A stretch of 64,000 bases of DNA from the NCBI GenBank assembly GCA_964016875.1, contig OZ024719.1, forward strand, positions 29,176,679-29,240,678, written 5' to 3'. How positions within the stretch are numbered: the stretch's first letter is position 1; every line of letters begins with the position of its first letter. A program made the position numbers and the translations under genes. Origin of the DNA: Fallopia convolvulus (Eukaryota > Streptophyta > Magnoliopsida > Caryophyllales > Polygonaceae). The notes under the pieces were generated by a model that ran no database searches, was not told the DNA's origin, and saw only the letters and a list, made by a program, of their open reading frames with translations. This document shows positions 1-9,764 of this stretch, in pieces.

Positions 1-280
1 ACTACAATCATGTAACAAGCGAGTGTGTGGTCAGAAGAGAAATAACATTTCTAGTTTCTCAAGGAAGGATCATGGAAGTTGCTCCAGGCGCATAGGTCCC
101 GCAAGAAGTGGAGGTTGCATCCAATGCATGAAGGCCATCATCGCGAGTACCATCTCGTGTGGTGAATGTCACAAACGAGGGATCGAATATCTATTGACTC
201 ACCTACTCTACACCAAGCGACATGCAAAGGAAGGCGCCCTTAGTCGGTTGATCCCTTCAAAAGAGGTGATGGCGGTCCCA

Positions 281-823
281 CGATCTCCTTTAATAAGACC
301 GATGTTGACGGATTAGAGGGACCACATCACGACGTTCTCGTCATATCCTTGGCTATTGGGAACGTGTTTGTCAAAAGGGTGTTGATATATACCGGCAGTT
401 CCACGAACATGATGACCCACGACCGCTGAGGGGGATGGGCCTAACCAAGGGGGACATAGACAAGCAGCACATTGCCCTTGTGAGATTTCGTGGAGAGGTG
501 AAGAACACCTTTAGAGAAGTAGTCTTGCCCACATACACCAAAGGGGTGAACATACATGCGATGTTTTCGGTCATGAACTGCCCCTCATGCTACAATGTTA
601 TCAAGGCATCCCTTGGATCCACGACATGAGAACCGTCCCATCCACATACCGCCAGACTATCAAATTCCCAACCCCTTGTGGTGTCCATGAAATCAAAGGA
701 GATCAGAAGTCATCTCGGGAATGCTACAAATCTGAACTTAAGCTTGTCGTCAGCCAAAAGTCGACATACCAATTAATGGTCACCACGGAATCCACCAAGA
801 GCCTAGAAGAAGATGATGATTAG
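281..823 (+). pseudogene. Tat-like protease and linker (decayed)
   Basis: Read in several frames, this encodes the retropepsin region of a Tat-like polyprotein. The expected D-T/S-G active site is present as IYTGSSTN at about 385-408, with the codon at 388-390 reading Tyr (tat) where Asp is expected, so the copy is catalytically dead. Downstream are the strands FRGEVKNTFREVVLPTY (about 487-540) and MNCPSCYNVI (about 573-602). A frameshift there is followed by the linker with VPSTYRQTIKFPTP, which the minus-strand relative at 59,356-59,541 also has. Inferred role: protein maturation in the original element. Confidence 0.75.
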
Positions 824-1736
824 GTGGATGAAGTAGCCCTGGACGAACACGACCCTCAAAGATTCGTAAGGATTGGCTCCAATCTAGAGTCGGAGTTCAA
901 AGCTAAGCTACTGGCATTCTTACACAATAATGTTGTCTGTTTTGCTTGGTCGCATAATGATATGGTAGATATTGATCCAAGTATCATCCCACACATGTTG
1001 AACGTAAACCCTAACTATCCGCTTTTGAAGTAGAAATGGAGAAAGTTCATGGCAGAAAGAAATAAGATATTGAATAATGAGGTGAACAAATAATGGAGAC
1101 TAGGAAAATACAAGAAGTCAAGTATCTAGAATGGTTAATGAACGTCGGGGTAATGCCCAAGCAAACAGGAAATGAAGGGTGCATGTCAATTTCACGAACA
1201 ATAAAAAAGCTTGTCCTAAAGATTCCTTCCCACCGCCACACATCGATGCAATGGTCGACGCCACTGAGGGTCACGAGCTCCTAACCTTTATGGACGCCTT
1301 CAACGAATATAATCAAATCCTCATGCATGAAGATGACCAGTAAAAGACCACCTTCATCACCAATCGAGGAACACACTACTATAAAGTGATGCCATTTGGC
1401 ATGTGGAATGACGGGGTCACTTACCAACAATTCGTAAATAAGATGTTCTTAGAGCAAATAGGGAAGACGATGAAGGTCTACATGGATGACATACTCGTCA
1501 AATCCAAAAGGGCATTGGACCACAATCGTCATTTGGAGGAGGCCTTTGAAATTCTGCGGAAAAATAACATGAAACTGAGTCCCCTAAAATGTAAATTCGG
1601 AGTAAAATTAGGGAAATTCCTTAGGTATTTGGTCACCCAAAGACGGATAGATGCTCGCCTGGACCAGGTCCGAGTATTCATTTCCTTGAAATCACCGTGA
1701 TGTGTGAAGGATGTACAAAAGCTCATGGGGAAGATC
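824..1736 (+). pseudogene. Tat-like reverse transcriptase (decayed, interrupted)
   Basis: Reverse transcriptase fragments in shifting frames. 824-1,033 gives the lead-in FAWSHNDMVDIDPSIIPH. About 1,093-1,290 matches the KIQEVKYLEWLMNV region with frameshifts. 1,386-1,700 is the best piece: MPFGMWNDGVTYQQ, then YMDDILVKSK (the YxDD catalytic motif, about 1,481-1,510) and the C-terminal LSPLKCKFG. The reading breaks at 1,736 after an LMGKI segment. The next residues of the domain, RFISKS, are found beyond the inserted element at about 9,300, so the break is an insertion and not a deletion. Confidence 0.85.
1732..1736. repeat. Target-site duplication AGATC, left copy
   Basis: AGATC stands immediately before the TG start of the inserted element at 1,737 and again at 9,284-9,288 immediately after its CA end. 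A 5-bp duplication is the normal product of Ty3/gypsy integrase. Confidence 0.9.
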
Positions 1737-1945
1737 TGATGCAGTGAAACCAGCCATGTCTCCGACTGAATTCGAGGATTTGATTTGAGTGCCATTTGAT
1801 GGATCGATAACCAAGAGTGGAGCTAAGATGATTGCCTAAAGGGACGAAATCCATTCTAGTTCATTAGGCATCCATGGTTGAAGAGTCCAACAAGAAGAGA
1901 TGGGTCACTATGATCCAACATCAAACAAGCCCAGATTCCATCACT
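1737..1945 (+). repeat. Shortened 5' LTR of the chromovirus-like element
   Basis: 1,737-1,836 aligns with 4,082-4,190 at the start of the 3' LTR (AAACCAGCCATGTCTCC and GAGGATTTGATT are shared). The next stretch, about 1,836-1,870, matches about 8,000-8,030, and 1,868-1,945 matches about 8,236-8,300. The parts between are absent here. The 5' LTR is therefore a deleted version of the 3' LTR and lacks its promoter half. Confidence 0.65.
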
Positions 1946-1962
1946 GAAAATTTGAGCTTCGT

Positions 1963-2187
1963 TTGACTTTGATTACCATGAGAACATTAACTTTGCAAGA
2001 AACACCTAGATTAGATCAAAGGGAAAATATTTTTCATATTTGGTGTATTGTTAAAAATCAAGTGTTGTGCATGATTGTTGATAGTGGTAGCTATTGCAAG
2101 ATCATTAATGCTAAGGTAGTTGATCACTTACAATTGAAAACACAACCTAGAGCTACTAGTTATGGTTTAAATGGTATTGATGATTAA
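1963..2187 (+). pseudogene. Chromovirus-like protease fragment
   Basis: 74 codons from an ATG encode a retropepsin segment: QRENIFHIWCIVKNQ, then the active-site region MIVDSGSYCKIINAKVVDHL. VDSG fits the D-S/T-G catalytic motif, so the catalytic residues are present. The frame stops at 2,187, and about 60 bases later the sequence has already reached the end of RT, so nearly the whole polymerase domain has been lost. It is a remnant that has lost its polyprotein context. Confidence 0.7.
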
Positions 2188-2239
2188 GATGGACCTAACT
2201 TAGTAACTCATCAATGCTTTGTTTATGTTTATGCTAACT

Positions 2240-2922
2240 TAAAGAAGTGTTCTTTCTATTCGGAATCTACAAATTTTCTTGGTTTTGTTGTCTCTAGGAG
2301 TGGATTACAGATTGATGAAGACAAAGTTAAGGCAATCAAGGATTGGCCCCAACTGACGATGCCCACAATTCTCATGTCGATTCTCGGTTTGGCTGGTTTC
2401 TATAGGAGGTTTGTGCGTGATTTTAGCACAATTGCATCCCCTCTCCATGTGCTAACTAAGAACGATACACCATTCAATGGAGAGAGCATCAGGAAAACGC
2501 CTTTAACACACTCAAGGATAGGCTTGGAAACGCCCCAGTCCTACAACTTCCTGATTTCTTTAAGGCATTTTAGATTGAAGTTGATGCATCCGGCCATGGC
2601 ATGGGATGTTTCCTTCTACAAGACAAGAAACCCATAGCTTAATTTAGTGAAAAGTTAAATGGGGTTGAGTTGAATTACCCAACATATGACAAGGAGTTGT
2701 ATGCACTAATTCGGGTTTTGAAGACTTGGTCACACTATTTATGGCCTAAGGAGTTTGTGATAATTTCTGGTCATGAGGCCTTAAAGGATTTAAAGTCCAA
2801 TCACGACTTAGAAGGAGGCATGCAAGATTGGTTGAATTCATGGAGACCTTTCCTTATGTTGTAAGGCATAAGAAAGGCAAAGAGAATGTGGTAGTTGACG
2901 CCCTTTCTCGCAGGTATGTTCC
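2240..2922 (+). pseudogene. RT C-terminus and RNase H of the chromovirus-like element
   Basis: Starts with the RT tail LKKCSFYSESTNFLGFVVS (about 2,235-2,295). Then comes the connection helix LGLAGFYRRFVRDFS (about 2,380-2,424), typical of Ty3/gypsy. RNase H follows in pieces: [19 protein letters not shown] (2,673-2,729), [13 protein letters not shown], and the tail [14 protein letters not shown] (about 2,875-2,915). Frameshifts separate the pieces. RT motifs A to C, including YxDD, are not present, so a large internal deletion precedes this block. Confidence 0.8.
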
Positions 2923-4200
2923 TTGGCTCGATGTGATGTTAAGATTCTTGGATTTGCAATGATTAAGGAATTGTATGCTAGTGATCCTCACTTTGATGAA
3001 ATTTATAAGAATTGCATGTCTAGGGGGGAAATTAACACTTACTCTATAGATGGTGGTTATATGTTCAATGTTGGAAAATTATGCATACCATCATCTAGTA
3101 TACGTAGGTTGTTAACTAAAAAAGTGCATGAATCAAGAGGACATAGAGGGTTAAAAAAGACACTTGAAGACTTGAAAGAACACTACTATTGGCCTAAAAT
3201 GAGTAATTTTGTGTTGAGATTTGTTAAAAGTTGTGTTGCTTGTGCTAAAGATAAATCTGGATTGAACCCTCATTGCTTGTACCAGCCCTTACCTATTCCT
3301 AATTCTCCTTGGGATGACATTTCTATGGACTTCATTGTTGGATTTCCTACAACTAGGAAATGTAGAGATTCTATCTTTTTTGTTGTAGACCGCTTTTCTA
3401 AAATGGATCATTTTTATTTTGTCACACGATTGATGATGCATCTCATGTAGCTGACTTGTTCTTTAGGGAAATAGTTAGATTGCATGGCATTCCTTGCACT
3501 ATTGTTTCAGATCGTGATGATATGTTTTTGAGTTATTTTTATTTATGGTCTAAATTGGGAACTAAGTTGTTGTTTTCTACCTCATGTCGCACACAACCTC
3601 ATGGGCAAACTGAAGTTACAAATAGAACGTTAGGGGTTTTATTAAGGATTATGCTTAAAGCTAACCTCAAAATTAGGAAGATGTTTTTCCTTTTGTGGAA
3701 TTTGCTTATAACAGTTCTATACATTCAACCATTAGAATGAACCCTGTAGAGGTTGTTTATGGGTTGAATCCAAGGACGTTGGACAATGGACGTGATGCCT
3801 CAACCATACAAGGAAAAGGAGAGCTTTGAAGTCAATAAGAGAGCTGAGTTTGTCAAGAAGTTGCATGAGAGGACTAACATGCATTTGGAGAAGAAATCAT
3901 TGAAATATAAAGCCCAAGTTGATAAGGGGTGAAAACATATCAGTTTTGAAGAATGTGATCACTTGTACCCTTTTGTATTAATGAGCGAAAAAAATTGAAA
4001 TAGTTTTGATCTTCCACTTTATGTGCCAGATTTAGATTCCGACGTTGAATCAGAGACGATTCAAGACCAAGTGGAGGCGAATAATGCAAGGAAACCAGCC
4101 ATGTCTCCTACCGATGTCGAGGATTTGATTCGAATGCCATTTGATGGACCAAAAACCAGGAGTAGAGCTTATAAGATTTAATGAGGGACCATCTAGGCAG
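2923..4200 (+). pseudogene. Chromovirus-like integrase and polyprotein C-terminus
   Basis: The zinc-binding region is seen as HESRGHRGLKKTL with CVAC, an HHCC finger, in the 2,923-3,450 frame. The catalytic core begins WDDISMDFIVGFPTT and [10 protein letters not shown]. After a frameshift near 3,450 the next frame holds [13 protein letters not shown] and [14 protein letters not shown], supplying the second Asp and the Glu of the DDE triad. The C-terminal part, RAEFVKKLHERTNMHLEKK (about 3,842-3,900) and MSPTDVEDLIRMPFDGPKTRSRA (about 4,100-4,170, with at most part quoted here), reads through the polypurine tract into the 3' LTR. Several stops interrupt it. Confidence 0.8.
4067..4081 (+). promoter_or_regulatory. 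Polypurine tract of the chromovirus-like element
   Basis: Purine-rich CCAAGTGGAGGCGAA directly precedes TAATGCAAGG, which aligns with the 5' LTR start TGATGCAGTG. In a functional element it primes plus-strand DNA synthesis. The tract is also coding: in the polyprotein frame it reads QVEAN. Confidence 0.6.
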
Positions 4201-4275
4201 ACTCCACCGAGCGCGCCTATGCTCTTTGATGGACCACTCACCCGTGCTCGAGCCAAGAAGCTACAACGAGAGATG

Positions 4276-5433
4276 TGATACGGAATTATCTCCTCGATTG
4301 CTCGATGATGACAATTCGGTCTTGTGTTGGCCCGATCTTGACAAGTAATTCTCTTTCCAACCTGAATTGCCTTCAAAGTTAATAACTTTATAAACAAGTA
4401 ACTCGAAATATCAATGAATGGTGAAGAACGAATCTGATTTGAAGGGTTAAGATAATTAAAGAGATAGTTCAATTGAATTGGCTCTAACGCTAAATTCAAT
4501 TGATGAACTAGGTTTGATCTTTAATAACCAAACTAGAACTAACTTAATTAATCAAATTAACAAATCAAATCTGAATTGAAAGAAAATGAATTGGTGATGA
4601 TGATCGTAGAGATTGCATGCATGAACAATGGTTGCTTTAATGGCCCATAAACTAGATAAACCAAAAGGGGTTTCTCTAATCCAGGCTGAATTTTATTGAA
4701 TGAATAACAAAGCTATTTAAAGAAAATACAAGGTAGAGTTGTCTTGGAGAAAAAGTCAAGGAGATCAGCCCTAGAAGGGTTGAAAGGTCCTTTTCTTGTT
4801 TTCCAAGATAACATATAATAATATAAAAACATCTATCTAAGTCTTTTTATCTTAATTAAATCAAATAGATAAATATTTGACTTATTTAGATAAGAAAACT
4901 AAAAAGCTAATCCTAAAACTCAAAAAGATATAAATAATAATAAAGCAAGATATATTTCAGCCCTAACAAACTCCTATGGCCGAAATTATCATAAATATAA
5001 TATCTAGAAATAGATAGAATTAAAACTAAAGATAAGATTCCCGTAAGACTTGAACATCTCTCAGTAAATCACAATTTTCGGCTCTTTTCTCTTGGATTCT
5101 GCTTTCGACGTAAACTACAAAGTTGTAGATCTTTTAATTATCTATCCAACGTAATTTGAATGGACTTGAGATCAATTTTCTAGCCCAAGTTATGACCATT
5201 TTACTGAGCATTGTTTTCCATTTGACGAGTTTCATAACTTTTCGAACTTTCAAAGCTTCATCCTCTTCCTTGGTGGCCTTGGACGCCATTGATGAACATA
5301 ATCAAAGGATAATATCAGATCCATGAAAACCTTCTTAAATTTAAATGATCGGGACCTTAGTAAAGGTCTTGGTGTTTGGCCTCCATTCGTCTTCAACGAA
5401 TCATTCGCTCTGATCCTCCCATGATTTGCATCA
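4276..5433 (-). repeat. 3' LTR of the small element (left copy)
   Basis: 1,158 bp. On the minus strand it begins TGATGCAAATC and ends CCGTATCA. It differs from the right copy by an indel near 4,811-4,855 and scattered substitutions. A TATA-like CTTTAAATAG lies on the minus strand near 4,715-4,725. Confidence 0.9.
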
Positions 5434-5966
5434 TTCTCCCCCACTTGAATTCGACTTGTCCCCAAGGCGACGTTGTTAAAGAACAAAAGGACATGGTACG
5501 AATTCTCTAATGTAGAAAGATCTTCATTTAACTGTATAGGCGCCAATTCAAGCACGATTGGGCATATCATAGTTGCGTCGTTTGTTGATATCTCTTCTTC
5601 GTCCTTAACGATGACCACAAGTGGGGTTGCCTTTGGTACCTCCTTAGGTTTCACATTTACCCATGTTGGGGCTGATCTAGGAGGTGGAAGGATCGGCGTT
5701 GATGATGACAGCGTTGGCCAAGCAATAGAATCTTCAATAGGATCCAAAGAAAGCAAATTTGGCGGTGCATCTTCTTTTTTGTAGTCCTCAAATTCACAAG
5801 TTTCCTCACCCATATGGCTGGAATATGTGAAAAGATTGTTGAATATTGAAGAGCACTCGTCATTATCTTCGATTAGGCACTCATTAGAGAAAATTTCGGG
5901 TTCGATGCTTTGCGAAATCTCCAAGTGAAGTTGAAGGCGCTGATAAAAATCCGCACTAACATACAT
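5250..5966 (-). CDS. 238-aa ORF of the small LTR element, unknown function
   Basis: The only substantial ORF of the element. It starts in the internal region at 5,966 (MYVSADFYQR), crosses the polypurine tract, where it reads QVGENDANHG, and stops inside the 3' LTR at 5,250. The N-terminal two thirds are acidic (IEDNDECSS, EETCEFEDYKKED), followed by a proline-rich stretch (STPILPPPRSAP). The LTR-encoded tail is basic (SRSFKFKK, RPRPPRKRMK). I see no gag zinc knuckle, protease motif or RT motif and cannot assign a function. The C-terminal part resembles the way the host element's polyprotein runs over its own polypurine tract. It may be a leftover polyprotein end rather than a working gene. 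Confidence 0.5.
   Translation of the reverse strand: MYVSADFYQRLQLHLEISQSIEPEIFSNECLIEDNDECSSIFNNLFTYSSHMGEETCEFEDYKKEDAPPNLLSLDPIEDSIAWPTLSSSTPILPPPRSAPTWVNVKPKEVPKATPLVVIVKDEEEISTNDATMICPIVLELAPIQLNEDLSTLENSYHVLLFFNNVALGTSRIQVGENDANHGRIRANDSLKTNGGQTPRPLLRSRSFKFKKVFMDLILSFDYVHQWRPRPPRKRMKL
5434..5446 (-). promoter_or_regulatory. Polypurine tract of the small element
   Basis: On the minus strand AAGTGGGGGAGAA directly precedes the TGATGCAA start of the 3' LTR. This fixes the orientation and matches the position and composition of the host element's tract (AAGTGGAGGCGAA). Confidence 0.85.
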
Positions 5967-6012
5967 TGAAGATCAATATATGATATCAAAGAATGAAACT
6001 TGTCTCAACCTG

Positions 6013-6026
6013 GATAACTGATACCA
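6013..6026 (-). promoter_or_regulatory. Primer binding site, initiator tRNA-Met type
   Basis: Two bases after the 5' LTR, the minus strand reads TGGTATCAGTTATCC. The first nine bases match the complement of the plant initiator tRNA-Met 3' end (TGGTATCAGAGC), the usual primer of chromovirus-type elements. Confidence 0.75.
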
Positions 6027-6028
6027 AT

Positions 6029-7172
6029 TGATACGGAATTATCTCCTCGATTGCTCGATGATGACAATTCGGTCTTGTGTTAGCCCGATCTTGACAAGTA
6101 ATTCTCTTTCCAACCTGAATTGCCTTCAAAGTTAATAACTTTATAAACAAGTAACTCGAAATATCAATGAATGGTGAAGAACGAATCTGATTTGAAGGGT
6201 TAAGATAATTAAAGAGATAGTTCAATTGAATTGGCTCTAACGCTAAATTCAATCGATGAACTAGGTTTGATCTTTAATAACCAAACTAGAACTAACTTAA
6301 TTAATCAAATTAACAAATCAAATCTGAATTGAAAGAAAATGAATTGGTGATGATGATCGTAGAGATTGCATGCATGAAAAATGGTTGCTTTAATGGCCCA
6401 TAAACTAGATAAACCAATAGGGGTTTATCTAATTCAGGCTGAATTTTATTGAATGAATAACAAAGCTATTTAAAGAAAATACAAGGTAGAGTTGTCTTGG
6501 AGAAAAAGTCAAGGAGATCAGCCCTAGAAGGGTTGAAAGGTCCTTTTCTTGTTTTCCAAGATAACATATAATGTTCGGCTCAAAAAGATAAATATTAAAT
6601 CAAATAGCTAAATATTTGACTTATTTAGACAAGAAAACTAAAAAGCTAATCCTAAAACTCAAAAAGATATAAATAATAATAAAGCAAGATATATTTCAGC
6701 CCTAACAAACTCCTATGGCCGAAATTATCATAAATATAATATCTAGAAATAGATAGAATTAAAACTAAAGATAAGATTCCCGTAAGACTTGAACAGCTCT
6801 CAGTAAATCACAATGTTCGGCTCTTTTCTCTTGGATTCTGCTTTCAACGTAAACTACAAAGTTGTAGATCTTTTAATTATCTATCCAACGCAATTTTAAT
6901 GGACTTGAGATCAATTTTCTAGCCCAAGTTATGACCATTTTACTGAGCATTGTTTTCCATTTGACGAGTTTCATAACTTTTCGAACTTTCAAAGCTTCAT
7001 CCTCTTCCTTGGTGGCCTTGGACGCCATTGATGAACATAATCAAAGGATAATATCAGATCCATGAAAACCTTCTTAAATTTAAATGATCGGGAACTTAGT
7101 AAAGGTCTTGGTGTTTGGCCTCCATTCGTCTTCAACGAATCATTCGCTCTGATCCTCCCATGATTTGCATCA
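6029..7172 (-). repeat. 5' LTR of the small element (right copy)
   Basis: 1,144 bp, aligned end to end with 4,276-5,433. Ends on the minus strand are TGATGCAAATC and CCGTATCA. It is flanked on the right by the AGATG duplication at 7,173-7,177. Confidence 0.9.
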
Positions 7173-7177
7173 AGATG

Positions 7178-7390
7178 AATGCTTTTGTGGGTTACACTAT
7201 GGCTAAGGAGGCAGGAGCAAGCACGGATTCCAAGGCCAGGGCTGTGTGCGTCTTGAGGGCGCCGATGGATCGTCGAACCAAGGCTGCAGTGATGCGCCCC
7301 AACGATGCAACAACGCGCAGGGAGGCAATGGTGCGCACCAACGCAACGATGATGCGGCGCGCCTCTGAGTGCGCGCGCGCTCGCCCGAGC
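7178..7390 (+). pseudogene. Continuation of the polyprotein tail beyond the insertion
   Basis: The reading GPLTRARAKKLQREM, which breaks at 4,275, continues after the inserted element as AFVGYTMAKEAG followed by STDSKARAVCVL. The right arm of the inverted repeat, on the minus strand at 8,283-8,077, shows the same residues uninterrupted. Beyond about 7,345 the reading becomes GC-rich and low in complexity (runs of gcgcgcgc) and is probably not coding. Confidence 0.6.
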
Positions 7391-7504
7391 AAGCACATTA
7401 GCGCCAGTTGTTTATTGGGCTCATTTCCATATTGGGCCATTTTGGACCACCAACTATCTTTTATTTTAATTAGACTTTATTTGTTATTTTCATTAGAATT
7501 TCAA

Positions 7505-7520
7505 GACATATAAATAGATT
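7505..7520 (+). promoter_or_regulatory. TATA-like box in the LTR
   Basis: ACATATAAATAG lies in an AT-rich part of the 3' LTR loop, upstream of T-rich transcribed-looking sequence. It is the best promoter candidate in this LTR. The 5' LTR lacks this segment. Confidence 0.4.
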
Positions 7521-9283
7521 TAGGTGGTTATTTTCTTTACTTAGACAACTCATTTTGTAATTGCATTTTCTCATTGAAACGAGAGCTTTGAGCTTTCAAC
7601 GTGTGTGTGCATTTCAACTTGGTCTGCTTTGATTTGTTTCAATCTCATCGAAGGTTGGTGCTTATCAACAATCATGAGCCCCTTTCTCGTGCTACAAGGC
7701 TCATTCCTTGGTGTGTGAGATCGTAAAGGTTGGTTATTCATCCATTCGATTAGGTTCTTGTCTTCTCAAAACAAGGGTCTTCTTGTTGTCTCGAATAGTT
7801 AATCTTCTAGTCCTTTGAGTCATTTCCTTTTGATTATTGTTGCGTCTGGTTTTGGTGTTATTGAGTCTTTTTTGTCTTGATTCTTGTTGAGTTGTACTTG
7901 TTGAATTCATTTCTGATCATTGTTTCTTTGATTCCTTTGTTTGAGGTGTGAACGTCGAAGATCGGGCATCAAACGGCTTAACCCCGCATCAAGATTGTCG
8001 AAGGGACGAGATCCATTCTAGTTTGTTTGGGATCGTTGCGTTGGTGCGCACCGTTGCCTCCCTGCGCGCTGTTGCATCACTGGGGCGCATCGCTGCAGCC
8101 TTGGTTCGACGATCCATCGGCGCTCAAGACGCACACAGCCCTGGCCTTAGAATCCGTGCTTTCTCCTGCCTCCTTAGCCATAGTGTAACCCACAAAAGCA
8201 TTCATCTCTCGTTGTAGCTTCTTGGCTCGAGCACGGGTGAGTGGTCCATCAAGAAGAAATGGGTCATTATCATCCAACATCAAACAAGCCCAGATTCCAT
8301 CATTTAATCCATTGGGCCGAGTTTCACCCTTGATGGGGCACCAATCATGTTGTTTTGGGCCTTGTCTTTCAGACTTTCCTATTTTAGAAACATGTAATAG
8401 TTTGTCTTACTTTAGGGATGAATTTAGTAAGTGACCGGGTAAGATAAAATATTGCATGTGGTCTTAGTAAACTCTTTGACTTGACCAATCTAAGAAGGAA
8501 AAATCTATCTTATATTATATTAATATTTTCAAGCATCTAGAACACTCTTATAGATAGGATTTTCGGCCATAGGCTTATGTTAGTGGTTGAAATATCTTGG
8601 TGATATTATTATGTTATCTTTTGAGTTTGTTAGGATTAGTTTGTTAGTTTTCTTATTCATTAAGTCAAATTAGTTAACTATTTGATTTAGTTAATAAGGA
8701 GACTTAGAATAGATGGTTTAGTAGTTATAATACGTTATCTTGGAGAGCAAGTAAATGGACGATTTTACCCTTATAAGCTGCTCATGTTGGCTTGCTATCC
8801 AAGGAACACTACTTTGTATTCTCTTTAAATACTTACGTTTGTTAAACATTAAAAATTAGGTTGAAGAAAGATTAAACCCTAGATTGGTTTGTCTTTCTTT
8901 TGGGGCATTAAACACAATTTGAGTTCGAGCATTCAAACCCTTGATCGATCATCATCTAATTTCTCTCTCTCGATTTTAATTTAAAATTTCAATCAATAGT
9001 TGGTCAATTTGTTTAGTTCTAGTTGATTGTTAAAGATCAATCTAGTTCATCCAATTGGAAATAGTGATCGAGCCTTTCCAATTGAATTATCTCTTTGATT
9101 CATTATAGTCATTCAAATTCAGTTTCGTTTATCACCATTGTTTCATAAATTCAAATTATTTGTCATCCAAGGAATTCAAGTTGGATAAGTGAAATTGGTT
9201 TGATCATATTTACCAGGCAAGAGGGGATCCCGTGGAGTCACATACTTGATTAAAAAGGAGTAATTCGAGGCAATCATGTATCA

Positions 9284-9760
9284 AGATCGTTACACTGAAA
9301 AGGTTCATCTCAAAGTCAACAGACTGATGTCGTTTGTTCTATGAGGTGCTTCGCAAAAACTAGTGCTTCGAATGGAAACCAAAACATGATGAAGCAGTCC
9401 AAGAACTGAAGAAGTAATTTGCCAACCCTTTGAGCTTATCGCAGCCGAAGGATGGGGAGATACTCCAATTATGCCCGGTCGTCACCGAGAAGGCAGTCAG
9501 TGGAGTCCTTGTGAGAGAACACGATGGTCAACAATTATGAGTCTACTTTGTGAGCGGGACTCTCCTCCCAACGGAAACTAGGTACTCCTCTTTGGAAAAG
9601 CTTATTCTTGCTTTAGTCTTGTGTTCGAACAAAATTTGTCCCTACTTCCATTCACACGTTATTATGGTCCGAACCACTTACCCACAAAGTACGGTCATGC
9701 ATAAATCGGAATTCACCGGTCGGTTGGCCTAGTGGGCAATTCACTTGAGCGGGTTTGACA
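9284..9760 (+). pseudogene. Tat-like RNase H, resumed after the insertion
   Basis: The RT tail resumes at 9,289 with RFISKS, followed in shifted frames by remnants of the RT-RNase H connection. 9,550-9,732 holds the recognisable RNase H part: SGTLLPTETRYSSLEKLILALVLCSNK, then VRTTYPQSTVMHKSEF. The same segment in the minus-strand relative (57,899-58,252) reads STTLLPAETRYSSVEKLVLALVMCSNK. Premature stops and frameshifts are numerous. Confidence 0.75.
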
Positions 9761-9764
9761 TCTA

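Larger units (their letters stand above)
1..1736 (+). mobile_element. Tat-like Ty3/gypsy retrotransposon relic, left part
   Basis: Degenerate coding sequence of a Ty3/gypsy element of the Tat type runs from the window edge to a sharp break at 1,736. Order of recognisable parts: protease, linker, reverse transcriptase. The same element resumes at 9,284, where RNase H, a second archaeal-type RNase H and integrase follow in the expected order. Gag and the 5' LTR lie outside the window. It is closely related to the minus-strand element at 53,092-59,905: both carry CPSCYNVI and VPSTY-QTIKFPTP. Many stops and frameshifts make it non-functional. Confidence 0.85.
4276..7172 (-). mobile_element. Small non-autonomous LTR retrotransposon
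   Basis: 2,897 bp bounded by near-identical direct repeats and flanked by AGATG at 4,271-4,275 and 7,173-7,177. The primer site and polypurine tract show it lies on the minus strand. Only 595 bp separate the LTRs and no gag, protease, RT or integrase is recognisable. It can only have moved with enzymes from another element. Its LTR is related to the terminal part of the host element's 3' LTR, so a chromovirus-like helper is the natural candidate (inference). Confidence 0.9.
4219..8250. repeat. Long imperfect inverted repeat inside the 3' LTR
   Basis: The left arm (about 4,219-4,275, continued at 7,178-7,345) reads on the plus strand as GPLTRARAKKLQREM and then AFVGYTMAKEAG-STDSKARAVCVL. The right arm (8,250 back to 8,041) encodes the same residues on the minus strand without interruption. 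The loop, about 7,346-8,040, holds a TATA-like box. The left arm is split by the nested LTR element, so the right arm serves as an internal record of the pre-insertion sequence. Confidence 0.75.
1737..9283 (+). mobile_element. Chromovirus-like Ty3/gypsy element nested in the Tat-like relic
   Basis: A 7.5-kb element starts TGATGCAGTG and ends CATGTATCA, flanked by AGATC on both sides. Internal order: shortened 5' LTR, protease, a heavily deleted RT, RNase H, integrase, polypurine tract, then a long 3' LTR that contains the separate insertion at 4,276-7,172. Integrase wording (VDRFSKM-HF, SDRD) and the RNase H segment [11 protein letters not shown] are typical of the chromovirus branch, but I see no chromodomain. 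Gag and most of RT are missing, so it is not autonomous. Orientation is the same as its host. Confidence 0.85.
4082..9283 (+). repeat. 3' LTR of the chromovirus-like element, interrupted
   Basis: Starts at the polypurine tract and ends CATGTATCA before the AGATC duplication. Without the inserted element at 4,276-7,172 and its duplication it is about 2.3 kb. It begins with the last codons of the polyprotein, contains a large inverted repeat (arms near 4,219-4,275 plus 7,178-7,345, and 8,041-8,250) around a promoter-like stretch, and ends with about 0.8 kb (8,500-9,283) related to the LTR of the small inserted element. Shared landmarks are TTTTCGGCCATAGG, GTTATCTTGGA and TTCTTTAAATA. Confidence 0.65.

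Noticed and set aside
4050..4499. 149-codon minus-strand ORF, partly repeated at 5,986-6,252
   Set aside because: It lies across an LTR boundary and repeats only because the LTR does. No domain resemblance.
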